Source of the DNA: Faecalibacterium sp. I3-3-89
Lineage (GTDB): Bacteria; Bacillota; Clostridia; Oscillospirales; Ruminococcaceae
Assembly (NCBI RefSeq): GCF_023347275.1
Contig: NZ_CP094468.1
Location: forward strand, 1,240,001 to 1,304,000
Direction of reading: 5' to 3'
Length of the DNA stretch: 64,000 nucleotides
Part shown: piece by piece, positions 43,628-52,197 of the stretch
Layout: each line of letters begins with the position of its first letter
How positions within the stretch are numbered: the first letter of the stretch is position 1
The notes under the pieces: generated by a model
The model's input: the letters and a program-made list of their open reading frames with translations, nothing else
What the model was told of the DNA's origin: nothing
Database searches by the model: none
Program-made: the position numbers and the translations under genes

Positions 43628-44086
43628 ATGATCTGCGACGCACTGGAGAACCTGAACCGTTACCGGGGACTCCACAAGAATCTGGAAACCGCCATCGACT
43701 ACCTCACCGCCTACAGTGTGACCCACGACCTGAGCGACCTTCCGCTGGGCCGCACCGAGGTGGACGGAGAGAATGTCTTTATCAACGTGATGGAGGCCGG
43801 GCTGAACCCCGACAGTGCCCGCCTCGAGTACCACAAAAAGTACGCCGACCTTCAGATCGACCTGACCGGCGGCGAGGGCTGGGGCTATACCAACCTGCCC
43901 GGCGAGGAAGCAGGGGAGTTTGCGGGAGACATCGGTTTCAGGACCAGTCCGGACGCCGTCAGCGGTGTGCTGGGCGAGGGACGGTTCGTTCTGTTCTTCC
44001 CCGGTGAGCTGCACAAGCCCGGCGTGGCACGCCCCGGCTGTGACCATGTGCGCAAAGCAGTCATCAAGATCAGGATGGAGGACTGA
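43628..44086 (+). CDS. nanQ: YhcH/YjgK/YiaL-family protein, sialic-acid anomerase type
   Basis: This 152-residue protein is a compact beta-sandwich of the YhcH (DUF386) family, with FPGELHKPG containing a metal-binding His and the downstream VRKAVIKI strand. NanQ of E. coli speeds interconversion of sialic-acid anomers; in this operon the same role is likely. Its stop overlaps the next gene's first possible ATG by one base, so translation is coupled. Confidence 0.88.
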   Translation: MICDALENLNRYRGLHKNLETAIDYLTAYSVTHDLSDLPLGRTEVDGENVFINVMEAGLNPDSARLEYHKKYADLQIDLTGGEGWGYTNLPGEEAGEFAGDIGFRTSPDAVSGVLGEGRFVLFFPGELHKPGVARPGCDHVRKAVIKIRMED

Positions 44087-44091
44087 TGGAT

Positions 44092-44796
44092 ATGGAAAAA
44101 GAAAAGCTGTTTGAGCAGATCAAGGGTGGGCTTATCGTCTCCTGTCAGGCCCTTGAGACGGAGCCTCTCTACACCAAAGAGGGCGGAGTCATGCCTCTGA
44201 TGGCAAAGGCAGCCGCCATGAGTGGCGCTGTGGGCATCCGCGCCAACACCGTCCGGGACATCACTCAGATCAAGCAGGTGGTGGACCTGCCGGTCATCGG
44301 CATCATCAAAAAGGATTACCCCGGCACGCCGATGTACATCACTGTCACCATGAAGGAAGTGGACGAGCTGGCAGCCTGCGGCGTGGACATCCTCGCCGTG
44401 CAGGGCACGGGTGCGCTGCGCCCCGACGGCTCTACCTCGGCCCAGTTCATCCGTGCCATCAAGGAAAAATACCCCGACCAGCTGGTGATGGCCGACTGCG
44501 ACAACTTCGAGAATGCCATGCTCTGCGCGGAAGCCGGGGCTGACTTTGTGGGCACGACCATGCGCGGCTATACGCCCGAGACCAAGGGCATCAATGACAT
44601 TGATTTTGACTTTGTCCACAAGCTGGCCGCAGAGTGCCCGGCAAAGATCATCGCCGAGGGCCACATCCACTACCCGGAACAGGCCGTCAAGGCGCTGGAG
44701 GCCGGTGCGTTCGCCCTCGTCGTCGGCGGTGCCATCACCCGCCCGGCTGAGATCACGGCCCGCTTTACCGGGGCTATCAACGCCATGCAAAAATAA
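44092..44796 (+). CDS. nanE: N-acetylmannosamine-6-phosphate 2-epimerase
   Basis: This 234-residue TIM-barrel protein has the NanE pattern GGLIVSCQA near its start, IGIIKKDYPGTPMYITVT in the middle and GHIHYPEQA near the end. It converts ManNAc-6-P to GlcNAc-6-P. The ATG at 44092 is used, with GGAGG 10 bases upstream; an ATG at 44086 overlapping the nanQ stop has a spacing of only 4. The C-terminus has the usual GGAITRP phosphate-binding motif. Confidence 0.93.
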   Translation: MEKEKLFEQIKGGLIVSCQALETEPLYTKEGGVMPLMAKAAAMSGAVGIRANTVRDITQIKQVVDLPVIGIIKKDYPGTPMYITVTMKEVDELAACGVDILAVQGTGALRPDGSTSAQFIRAIKEKYPDQLVMADCDNFENAMLCAEAGADFVGTTMRGYTPETKGINDIDFDFVHKLAAECPAKIIAEGHIHYPEQAVKALEAGAFALVVGGAITRPAEITARFTGAINAMQK

Positions 44797-44817
44797 AAAT
44801 GATACGGAGATACGACT

Positions 44818-45747
44818 ATGAAACAGTATCTTGCCATCGACATCGGCGGCACCAGCGTCAAGCTTGGCATCGTAGATGAAGAGGGCCGCGTCCTTGCCAA
44901 GGCGGAGCAGAGCGTCTGTTTCGACTACTATGAGACACCCATCCTCACGACGGTGCTTTCGGCCTCCGAACAGTTCCTGAAGGAGCAGGACGTCAGGCCG
45001 CAGAGCCTTGCGGGCATCGGCGTCTCGGCCACGGGCCAGATCGACACCCACACGGGCACGGTCGTGGGCACTTGCGGCAGCCTGCCCAACTACATCGGAA
45101 GCCCCATCAAGGCCGAGCTGGAAGCGAAATTCGGCCTGCCCGTTACCGTCGCCAACGACGCCAACTGCATGACGCTGGGCGAAGTCTGGGTCGGCGGGGC
45201 GAAAGGCTATACGGACGTCATCGGTGTCACGCTGGGCACCGGCGTGGGCGGCGGCATCCTGACCGGCGGACGGCTGTTGGAAGGTGCCCGGGGCCTCGGC
45301 GGTGAGCTGGGCCATTACCGTACCCATGCGCTGGACGGCGTCCTCTGCACCTGCGGTGCATCGGGCTGCTGGGAGCGGTATGCCGCCACTACGGCCCTCG
45401 TGCGTGCTGCGCAGCCCCGCAATCATAAGTGGAGAGATGGCCGTGCCATCTTCGAATCGGCCCATGCGGGCGACCCCATCATCCTCGCCCTTCTCGAGGA
45501 CTGGACGGACGAGATCGTGCAGGGCCTTGCGGGGTTGGTGCACATCTTCAACCCGCAGCTCATCCTCATCGGCGGCGGAGTCAGCGCTCAGCAGGAGCTG
45601 CTCATCGAACCCATCGCCAGAAAGGTGAGGGCTTCCATCATGCCCGCCTTTGCAGAGGGACTGGAGATCCGCGCCGCCCAGCTTCACAACGACGCCGGCA
45701 TGGTGGGCGCAGTCTACTACTTCCGCCAGTCACGGGGCGAAAACTGA
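44818..45747 (+). CDS. nanK: ROK-family N-acetylmannosamine kinase
   Basis: This 309-residue ROK kinase starts with DIGGT (8-12) for ATP binding, has a GTGVGGG loop and the zinc motif CTCGASGCWE after GELGH. It phosphorylates N-acetylmannosamine made by NanA, giving the substrate of NanE. It could also accept glucose, since ROK kinases are often broad, but its place between nanE and the esterase favours ManNAc. Confidence 0.9.
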   Translation: MKQYLAIDIGGTSVKLGIVDEEGRVLAKAEQSVCFDYYETPILTTVLSASEQFLKEQDVRPQSLAGIGVSATGQIDTHTGTVVGTCGSLPNYIGSPIKAELEAKFGLPVTVANDANCMTLGEVWVGGAKGYTDVIGVTLGTGVGGGILTGGRLLEGARGLGGELGHYRTHALDGVLCTCGASGCWERYAATTALVRAAQPRNHKWRDGRAIFESAHAGDPIILALLEDWTDEIVQGLAGLVHIFNPQLILIGGGVSAQQELLIEPIARKVRASIMPAFAEGLEIRAAQLHNDAGMVGAVYYFRQSRGEN

Positions 45748-45763
45748 AAAGGGGGATGGAACG

Positions 45764-46402
45764 ATGAAAAAGCATATCCTTTGTCTGGGAGACTCCAACA
45801 CTCACGGCTATTGCGCCGACCCGGCAGACTGCGCCGACCACGGCATCCGCTTCAACGAGGATGAGCGCTGGACCTGTCGGCTGCAAACAGCGCTGGGCAG
45901 CGAGTATCTTGTAACGGAAGAGGGCCTTTCGGGCCGGACGACGGTTTTCGTGGACCCCATCCATGAGTCGATGGACGCTTTGAGCGTGGCCTATGCGCTC
46001 CTCAAGAGCCACGAGGTCATCGACCTGCTCATCATTATGCTGGGCACCAATGACGTCAAGGAGCGGTTCAACGCCAACGCCGCCTGCATCGGTGCAGGGA
46101 TGGAGCGCCTCATCCTCAAGGCAAAGAGTGTGGACTGCTGGGGCACCAAAGCCCCCAACATCCTTGTCGTGGCTCCGCCCCGCATCGGCGACGGCTTCCA
46201 CGACGCCGTCATGGGCGAGGGCTGCGTGGAGAAGTCGAAGGGCGTGGCAGAGCAGTTCCGCATCGTCGCCGAGCGGCAGGGCGTCTACTTCCTCGATGCT
46301 GCCGACTGCGCGTTCAATCAGGTGGATTTCATGCACCTGACCCGTCACGGTCACGCACAGCTGGCCGAAAAGCTGGCGGCGCTTGTCCCGACGCTGGTGT
46401 AA
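45764..46402 (+). CDS. SGNH/GDSL hydrolase of the sialic-acid operon
   Basis: This 212-residue SGNH hydrolase has the nucleophile block LGDSNTHG (S11), the block III motif GTND and a C-terminal DFMHLTRHGH holding the catalytic Asp and His. There is no signal peptide, so it works in the cytosol. In this operon it may remove O-acetyl groups from sialic acid before NanA, which is slowed by acetylation; that substrate is inferred. GGGGGA lies 8 bases upstream, 16 bases after nanK. Confidence 0.85.
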   Translation: MKKHILCLGDSNTHGYCADPADCADHGIRFNEDERWTCRLQTALGSEYLVTEEGLSGRTTVFVDPIHESMDALSVAYALLKSHEVIDLLIIMLGTNDVKERFNANAACIGAGMERLILKAKSVDCWGTKAPNILVVAPPRIGDGFHDAVMGEGCVEKSKGVAEQFRIVAERQGVYFLDAADCAFNQVDFMHLTRHGHAQLAEKLAALVPTLV

Positions 46403-46411
46403 CGGTAGGAG

Positions 46412-46458
46412 AAAAAAGGCCGGAGTCCCGAGAGATCCTTGGGGATTCGGCCTTTTTT
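46412..46458 (+). terminator. Terminator of the nan operon
   Basis: AAAAAAGGCCG (46412-46422) and CGGCCTTTTTT (46448-46458) form the outer stem, with an inner TCCC/GGGGA pairing. Confidence 0.85.
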
Positions 46459-46461
46459 GCG

Positions 46462-46491
46462 TCATATTTTCCTCATGTCCGCGCATAAAGT
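46462..46491 (+). promoter_or_regulatory. Sigma-E-like promoter of spoIVA
   Basis: TCATATT (46462-46468) matches the sigma-E -35 pattern, and CATAAAGT (46484-46491) resembles the -10 pattern CATACANT, 15 bases apart. spoIVA is a known sigma-E gene in Bacillus. Confidence 0.5.
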
Positions 46492-46524
46492 GTACCCAGA
46501 AACGGGAAGAGAGGGGAGAGCGTT

Positions 46525-48021
46525 TTGGCAAATCAGGAACGAATCGAGCAGGCGGCAGTCTGCCGCGAGATAGGGGCACGCACCGGCGGAGACATCCTCA
46601 TCGGCGTGGTGGGGCCGGTGCGCACGGGCAAGAGCACCCTCATCAAGCAGTTTATGGAGAAGCTGGTGCTGCCCGCCATCGGGTCGGAGGACGCAAAGCT
46701 CCGTGCCCGCGACGAGCTGCCTCAGTCGGCGGCGGGGCGCACCATCATGACCACCGAGCCGAAGTTCATCCCGGAGTCGGCGGTGCCGCTGGCGCTGGAG
46801 GGCGGGGGAGAGTGCAGCATCCGGCTCATCGACTGTGTGGGTTACATGGTGGAGGGGGCGATGGGCCACGAGGAGAATGACAAGCCCCGGATGGTCAAAA
46901 GTCCGTGGTTCGACGAGGAGATCCCATTCGACCTCGCCGCCGAGACCGGCACCCGGAAGGTCATCCGGGACCACTCCACCATCGGCATCGTCGTCACCAC
47001 AGACGGCACCATCAGCGAGATACCGCGGGAAAACTACGTCTCGGCGGAAAAACGGGTCATCGACGAGCTGGAAGCGCTGGGCAAGCCCTTCGTCATCCTG
47101 CTCAACAGCACCCATCCCGATGCCCCCGGGACAAAGGCGCTGGCGGCGGAGATGGAAGCGAGCTATGGCCGGACGGTGCTGCCTGTGAGCTGCCTCGACC
47201 TCGACGAAGAGCAGTTGGGGGAAATCCTGCGCCGGGTGCTTTACGAGTTCCCGGTGCGGGAGCTGGATTTTGCCCTGCCGCGCTGGGTGACGATGCTGGA
47301 CAAAGGCCATTGGCTCCAGACTGAGGTGTACACAGCGGCCATGCAGCTCTCCGGGCAGATCGCGCGGATGAAGGACATCTCGGATTCTGGCCAGGCGGTG
47401 CTGGACTGCGAGGCGGTGGAGAACGCCGCCCTCAGCGGGATGGACCTTGCCGACGGCATCGTGCGCATCACGGTGCTGCTCAAGCCGGAGGTGTTCTACA
47501 GGGTGCTCAGCGAGCAGACGGGGCTTGAGATCGGCGACGAGGCCGGGCTGATGCCCTGCATCATCGAGCTGGCGAAAGCGAAGCGTGCCTATGAGAAGAT
47601 ACGCAGCGCGATGGAGCAGGTGGAGGCCACCGGCTATGGCATCGTGATGCCCTCCATCGATGAGCTGTCGCTGGAGCAGCCCGAGATCGTCCGGCAGGGC
47701 GGGCGGTATGGCGTCCGCCTTGAAGCCAGCGCACCGTCCATCCACATGATGAAGGCGGTCATCCACACCGAGCTAAGCCCCATCGTGGGCACCGAGAAGC
47801 AGAGCGAAGACCTCGTGCAGAGCCTCTTGCAGGATTTCGAGGACGACCCCGTCCGCCTGTGGGAGTCGAACATCTTCGGGAAAAGCCTCCACGAGCTGGT
47901 CAACGACGGCTTGCAGAACAAGCTGCTCCATATGCCGCAGGAGGCTCGAAGCCGCCTGCAGGAGACGCTGGAGCGGGTCATCAACGAGGGCTGCACTGGG
48001 CTTATCTGCATCCTGCTGTAA
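46525..48021 (+). CDS. spoIVA: Stage IV sporulation protein A (spore coat ATPase)
   Basis: This 498-residue protein has the SpoIVA P-loop GPVRTGKST (30-38), the following GTPase-like core, a long middle region and a conserved C-terminal part ending CTGLICILL. SpoIVA hydrolyses ATP to polymerise the basement layer of the spore coat around the forespore. The start is TTG 46525, with GGGGAGAG upstream. It is a single-gene unit ended by a strong hairpin. Its presence argues that the lineage keeps a sporulation programme or only recently lost it. Confidence 0.95.
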   Translation: MANQERIEQAAVCREIGARTGGDILIGVVGPVRTGKSTLIKQFMEKLVLPAIGSEDAKLRARDELPQSAAGRTIMTTEPKFIPESAVPLALEGGGECSIRLIDCVGYMVEGAMGHEENDKPRMVKSPWFDEEIPFDLAAETGTRKVIRDHSTIGIVVTTDGTISEIPRENYVSAEKRVIDELEALGKPFVILLNSTHPDAPGTKALAAEMEASYGRTVLPVSCLDLDEEQLGEILRRVLYEFPVRELDFALPRWVTMLDKGHWLQTEVYTAAMQLSGQIARMKDISDSGQAVLDCEAVENAALSGMDLADGIVRITVLLKPEVFYRVLSEQTGLEIGDEAGLMPCIIELAKAKRAYEKIRSAMEQVEATGYGIVMPSIDELSLEQPEIVRQGGRYGVRLEASAPSIHMMKAVIHTELSPIVGTEKQSEDLVQSLLQDFEDDPVRLWESNIFGKSLHELVNDGLQNKLLHMPQEARSRLQETLERVINEGCTGLICILL

Positions 48022-48024
48022 CAA

Positions 48025-48063
48025 AAATGGCCGCTGCACGTTGGTTTCGTGCAGCGGCCATTT
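48025..48063. terminator. Bidirectional terminator after spoIVA
   Basis: AAATGGCCGCTGCACG (48025-48040) pairs perfectly with CGTGCAGCGGCCATTT (48048-48063) around 7 bases. It serves the convergent DUF4364 gene too. Confidence 0.8.
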
Positions 48064-48066
48064 CGG

Positions 48067-48618
48067 TCATTTCTCTTCTTCGGTGAGCTTCGTGATGAGC
48101 ATCTGATAGATCTCGTTGCCCTTGAGGATGAACTGCTTTTTCACCAGCTCGGCGCTCAGCCGATCGGGCGTGCCGATGTCCAGACAGAACAGCTCGCTGT
48201 CCAGCGCCTTCACCTGACAGCGCACCGAACAGTGGCCGTCGGCTTTTTCGCGGATGCGGGCGCTGTACTCGGCCTCCTTGCGCGTCCACGTCTGGCTGCG
48301 CAGCACAGCGGCCACCGCCTTTTCCCGCACGCTGCGGGGCAGGTCGTAGGCCAGCTCCTGCGCCACCTTCCGGCCCTTGTCGGTGATGGTATACCGGTCG
48401 CCATCCACCACCACGAGCTGCTGCTTGGCGATGTCGTCCAAGCAGGAGCCGATCTCAAAATAATTCACCAGAGCCTCTTCCATCAGGGCGTTTTCGATCT
48501 CCGCCCGGGTGATCGGCCCGGCATTCTTGACAAGATAACACAGCAGCAGTCGGATCTCGGTGCTGTTGGTCAGCCCACCGGGACGAACACCGGCGGTAAA
48601 AGCATCGTTGGCAGCCAT
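48067..48618 (-). CDS. DUF4364-family protein
   Basis: This is about a 183-residue protein. It begins with a winged-helix-like N-terminal half (EIRLLLCYLVKNAGPITRAEIENAL, then GDRYTITDKGRKVA), as in the DUF4364 family of Firmicutes, followed by an alpha/beta domain with a CSVRCQV segment. The family is conserved but its role is unknown; the N-terminal fold suggests DNA binding. The ATG at 48618 is used, with GGGA upstream; ATG 48630 abuts its ribosome site. Confidence 0.75.
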   Translation of the reverse strand: MAANDAFTAGVRPGGLTNSTEIRLLLCYLVKNAGPITRAEIENALMEEALVNYFEIGSCLDDIAKQQLVVVDGDRYTITDKGRKVAQELAYDLPRSVREKAVAAVLRSQTWTRKEAEYSARIREKADGHCSVRCQVKALDSELFCLDIGTPDRLSAELVKKQFILKGNEIYQMLITKLTEEEK

Positions 48619-48639
48619 TGTTATTCCCATCTCCCGTGT

Positions 48640-48661
48640 TCTATAGTATATCTATAGTATA
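48640..48661. promoter_or_regulatory. Tandem 11-base repeat at the DUF4364 promoter
   Basis: TCTATAGTATA occurs twice in tandem (48640-48650 and 48651-48661). On the minus strand it contains TATACTATAG -10-like boxes just upstream of the DUF4364 gene. Confidence 0.4.
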
Positions 48662-48668
48662 AAGGGTT

Positions 48669-49604
48669 TCAGGCCGGATTGCAAGCCATGTCCGCAAAAT
48701 CGGTCTCGATGCGCTTGCGGCTCTCGGGGGTGGAGTAGAGCCAGTGGTCGAGATGCCCTTCGGTGATGAAGTACCGCAGCTCGAAGCGGTGGCTCTGGCT
48801 GAGGGCATGATTGACGATGACCAGCTTGATCTTCATCTTCTCGGGCAGGATGTTTTTGATGTAGACGCTCACGGCCTGCCCGGGATGCAGGTCGGGGCAG
48901 CTCTCGGCGAGGCCCGCGAGGTTGGGCGCGATCTCGACGAAGGTGCCGTATTCCTCCACGCTTCGCACGATGCCCACCACCGTCTCGCCCACCGTAAAGG
49001 CGGCGGCGTTTTCGGCCCATGTGCCCAGAAGCTCCCGGATGGTCAGCACGAACCGCCCCTGCGCGTCCCGGCTCTTGATGGCGCAGAGGATCTGCTGCCC
49101 TACGCTGACCCGGTCGGCGGGGGAGGAAATGCGGCTCACCGACATACAATCGATGGGTAGAAGAGCGCTGATGCCGCAGCCCACATCGCAGAACGCGCCG
49201 AAAGGCTCGATGTGGGTCACGACGCAGGGCAGGATGTCGCCGGGTTGGAGCTGGTCGAGGTATTCGGCCTTGCACATCCGCTGGGCCTCGGCCCGGGAGA
49301 GCCGGTAGAAGGGCTGTCCGTTTTCGTCGGTGTCGATGCCCTCAATGACGAAGCAGGTGGGGCGACCCACCCGCGTCAGCACGGCGATGTCCCGCACGCT
49401 GCCGGTGTCGGCCCCGTCGGCGCACTGTCCGAAGGGCATCACGGCCCGGCAGCCGCCCAGCTCGAACCGAAGCTGACGCTGGGTGTCGAAGGCCAGAGCG
49501 GTGCTCTGCAAAATTTCGCGGCTGGTCATCGCGGCCCGCAGCTCGGCGGCGCTCAGGCGGGAAGCATTGCGGTAGTTGTTTTCAGTACGAAACGCTTGCA
49601 TCAT
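48669..49604 (-). CDS. S1 RNA-binding domain protein (ribosomal S1-like)
   Basis: This 311-residue protein has at least two S1 OB-fold repeats (about 120-190, with CVVTHIEPFGAFCDVG, and about 205-270, with GIVRSVEEYGTFVEI). Clostridial genomes carry such short S1 homologues, which bind RNA and may help translation, but it is shorter than true ribosomal S1. The N-terminal 110 residues have no clear motif. It is divergent from the DUF951-prfA genes. Confidence 0.8.
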   Translation of the reverse strand: MMQAFRTENNYRNASRLSAAELRAAMTSREILQSTALAFDTQRQLRFELGGCRAVMPFGQCADGADTGSVRDIAVLTRVGRPTCFVIEGIDTDENGQPFYRLSRAEAQRMCKAEYLDQLQPGDILPCVVTHIEPFGAFCDVGCGISALLPIDCMSVSRISSPADRVSVGQQILCAIKSRDAQGRFVLTIRELLGTWAENAAAFTVGETVVGIVRSVEEYGTFVEIAPNLAGLAESCPDLHPGQAVSVYIKNILPEKMKIKLVIVNHALSQSHRFELRYFITEGHLDHWLYSTPESRKRIETDFADMACNPA

Positions 49605-49680
49605 CTTTCATTCCTCTTTCTCTGATTTTTTGGGCTGCAGCGCAGGGTGTGCTGCATGGTTAAACCATATGCGGCTGCAT

Positions 49681-49709
49681 TTGCATTTTATACGAGTTTG
49701 GATTATACT
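49681..49709 (+). promoter_or_regulatory. Promoter of DUF951-prfA
   Basis: TTGCAT (49681-49686), a 17-base spacer and TATACT (49704-49709), about 65 bases before DUF951. Confidence 0.65.
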
Positions 49710-49775
49710 ATAGGTGTGTGTCATGCATTGGGCACACGGCCTGTGCCATCTATGGACAGACAGAAGGGAGCCAAT

Positions 49776-49964
49776 ATGGATATTGCAGTCGGCGATACCA
49801 TCCTCACCCGCAAGCAGCACCCCTGCGGAGCGTCCAGTTTCGAGGTGCTGCGGGTGGGCATGGATTTCAAGATCCGCTGCACGGGCTGCGGCCGCGAGGT
49901 CATGCTGCCCCGGGCAAAGATCGAGAAGAACATCAAAAAAGTCATCCGGCCGGGTCAGGAATAG
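49776..49964 (+). CDS. DUF951-family small protein
   Basis: This 62-residue protein begins MDIAVGDTILTRKQHPCG and contains CTGCGREVMLPR, the DUF951 signature seen in many Firmicutes, with three conserved cysteines or histidines that could bind metal. A longer frame begins at 49647, but AAGGGAG at 49764-49770 lies only 5 bases before the ATG at 49776. It is followed by prfA 51 bases later. Function is unknown. Confidence 0.85.
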   Translation: MDIAVGDTILTRKQHPCGASSFEVLRVGMDFKIRCTGCGREVMLPRAKIEKNIKKVIRPGQE

Positions 49965-50015
49965 CCCGGCGGCACAGCACATTCAGAAACTGTTTTGTAA
50001 GGAGAACTGCCTGAT

Positions 50016-51101
50016 ATGCCGAATCTGACTTCCCAAATGGAGGCCGTCTGCCGTCGGTTCGAAGAACTTTCCGTCCGTCTCAATCAGCCCGAAACTGCTG
50101 CCGACCCGGCGCAGTTCCGCCGCCTGATGCAGGAGTACCACGAGGCAGAGCCGGTGGTGGAAGCCTACCGCGCCCTTGCCACTGCGCAGGATCATCTTGC
50201 ACAGGCGAAAGCCCTGCTGGAAGGGGAGGAACCCCTCGATGCGGACTTTAAAGCTATGATACAGCAGGAGATCAGCGAAAAGAGTCAGGATGTGGCAGAG
50301 CTGGAAAATAATCTCAAAATTCTGCTGCTGCCGAAGGATGCAAACGACGAAAAAAGCGTCATCATGGAGATACGCGCCGGTGCCGGCGGCGAGGAAGCTG
50401 CGCTGTTTGCCCACAGCCTCGTGCGGATGTACACGATGTACGTTCAGGGGCGGGGCTGGGAGATGGAGCTGCTGAACCTCAATGAGACTGAGCTTGGCGG
50501 CACGAAGGAAGCCGTCTTCGCAGTCAATGGCCAGGGCGCGTACAACCGTCTCAAGTACGAGAGCGGCGTCCACCGGGTGCAGCGCGTCCCCGAGACGGAG
50601 ACGCAGGGCCGCATCCACACCTCGACGGCTACGGTGGCCGTGATGCCGCAGGCCGAGGAGGTGGACTTTGCGCTGGACATGAAAGACCTGCGCATCGACA
50701 CCTTCCGCTCCTCGGGCGCAGGCGGACAGCACATCAACAAGACGTCCAGCGCCATCCGCGTCACCCACATCCCCACTGGCACGGTGGTTGAGTGCCAGAA
50801 TGAGCGCAGCCAGTTCCAGAACAAGGACAAGGCTCTGGAGATCCTGCGCAGCCGCCTGCTGGCCCAGAAACAGAAGGAGCAGCAGGATGCCATCAACGCC
50901 GACCGCGCCGGTCAGGTGGGAACAGGGGACCGCAGCGAGAAGATACGTACCTATAACTTCCCGCAGGACCGCTGTACCGACCACCGCATCGGCCTGACGG
51001 TGCACAACCTCGCTAAGATCATGGACGGCAATCTGGACGAGATCATCGACGCCCTCGCCACCCGTGAGCAGGCCGAGAAATTACAAAAACTGAACGCATA
51101 A
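50016..51101 (+). CDS. prfA: Peptide chain release factor 1
   Basis: This 361-residue protein has the catalytic GGQ motif at 236-238 (SSGAGGQHINKT), which triggers peptide release on the ribosome, and the anticodon-like PxT motif in RVPETETQG for UAA and UAG. Length and domain order match RF1. AAGGAG lies upstream. It ends 70 bases before the threonylcarbamoyl-AMP synthase gene. Confidence 0.97.
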   Translation: MPNLTSQMEAVCRRFEELSVRLNQPETAADPAQFRRLMQEYHEAEPVVEAYRALATAQDHLAQAKALLEGEEPLDADFKAMIQQEISEKSQDVAELENNLKILLLPKDANDEKSVIMEIRAGAGGEEAALFAHSLVRMYTMYVQGRGWEMELLNLNETELGGTKEAVFAVNGQGAYNRLKYESGVHRVQRVPETETQGRIHTSTATVAVMPQAEEVDFALDMKDLRIDTFRSSGAGGQHINKTSSAIRVTHIPTGTVVECQNERSQFQNKDKALEILRSRLLAQKQKEQQDAINADRAGQVGTGDRSEKIRTYNFPQDRCTDHRIGLTVHNLAKIMDGNLDEIIDALATREQAEKLQKLNA

Positions 51102-51171
51102 ACCTGCGTATATTGCGCATGAACATCTGTAAAGTTTAATTGCTTTACATCAGAAAAGAGCGATAATTCGT

Positions 51172-52197
51172 ATGAGTATCAAAACTGAAGTCCGCCCGGC
51201 AGACGCGGAGGGCATTGCCCGCGCCGCCGAGCTTCTGCGGCAGGGCGAGCTGGTGGCTCTGCCCACCGAGACGGTCTACGGCATCGCGGCTGACGCCCGC
51301 AACGGTGAGGCCGTGAGCAAGATCTTCGTGGCGAAGGGACGTCCGCAGGACAATCCCCTCATCGTCCACGTCACCGGTCCCGAGATGCTGCACGGCCTCG
51401 TCAGCGAGGTGCCCGAGCGTGCCCAGCTGCTGATGGCTGCGTTCTGCCCCGGGCCGCTGACCATCATCATGCCCCGCGGCCCCGAGGTGGCAGCGGAGTG
51501 CTGCGCGGGTCTGGATACCGTGGGCATCCGGATGCCCAGCCACCCGGTGGCCCGGGCCGTCATCGAGGCTAGCGGCTGTGCCTTTGCAGCCCCGTCGGCC
51601 AACCTCTCCGGCAAGCCCAGCCCCACCAATGCGCAGGATGTCTTTACCGATATGGATGGACGCCTGCCCCTCATCCTCGACGGCGGCGAGTGCGACTGGG
51701 GCGTGGAGTCCACCGTCGTGTCGGTGGTGGGTGAGAAGCCCACCCTCTTCCGCCCCGGACACATCACGCTGGAAGACCTTGAGCGTGCGCTGGGCGAGGA
51801 GGTGGAAGTCTCCAAAGCCATCCTTGAAAAGCTGCCGGAGGGTGCGGTCGTCCGCAGCCCGGGCATGAAGTATAAACATTATGCCCCCAAGGCCGATGTT
51901 ACCCTTCTGGATGGCACCTTCGAGCAGTTCAAGGCCTATGTGGACGCCCACGCCGCCGAGAGACCCAGCTGCCTCTGCTTCACCGGCGAGGCCGAAAAGC
52001 TGGGGGTCCCCTGCGTGGAGTATGGCCGGGAGGGGGACGGCGCTGATCAGGCCAGACACATCTTCCGCTCTCTGCGTGCGCTGGATGAGCAGGGGGATGC
52101 CGTAGTCTACGCCCGCTGCCCTCAGAAGGATGGCCTGTCGATGGCGGTCTATAACCGACTTATCCGTGCGGCCGCGTTCCGGGTGATCGAGCTATGA
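51172..52197 (+). CDS. L-threonylcarbamoyladenylate synthase (Sua5 type)
   Basis: This 341-residue protein has the YrdC domain (ALPTETVYGIAADAR, then KGRPQDNPLIVHV) and a C-terminal Sua5 domain after a KYKHYAPKA linker. It makes threonylcarbamoyl-AMP for the t6A modification of ANN-decoding tRNAs. The gene precedes coaE with a four-base overlap (the ATGA at 52194-52197), so translation is coupled. Confidence 0.93.
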   Translation: MSIKTEVRPADAEGIARAAELLRQGELVALPTETVYGIAADARNGEAVSKIFVAKGRPQDNPLIVHVTGPEMLHGLVSEVPERAQLLMAAFCPGPLTIIMPRGPEVAAECCAGLDTVGIRMPSHPVARAVIEASGCAFAAPSANLSGKPSPTNAQDVFTDMDGRLPLILDGGECDWGVESTVVSVVGEKPTLFRPGHITLEDLERALGEEVEVSKAILEKLPEGAVVRSPGMKYKHYAPKADVTLLDGTFEQFKAYVDAHAAERPSCLCFTGEAEKLGVPCVEYGREGDGADQARHIFRSLRALDEQGDAVVYARCPQKDGLSMAVYNRLIRAAAFRVIEL

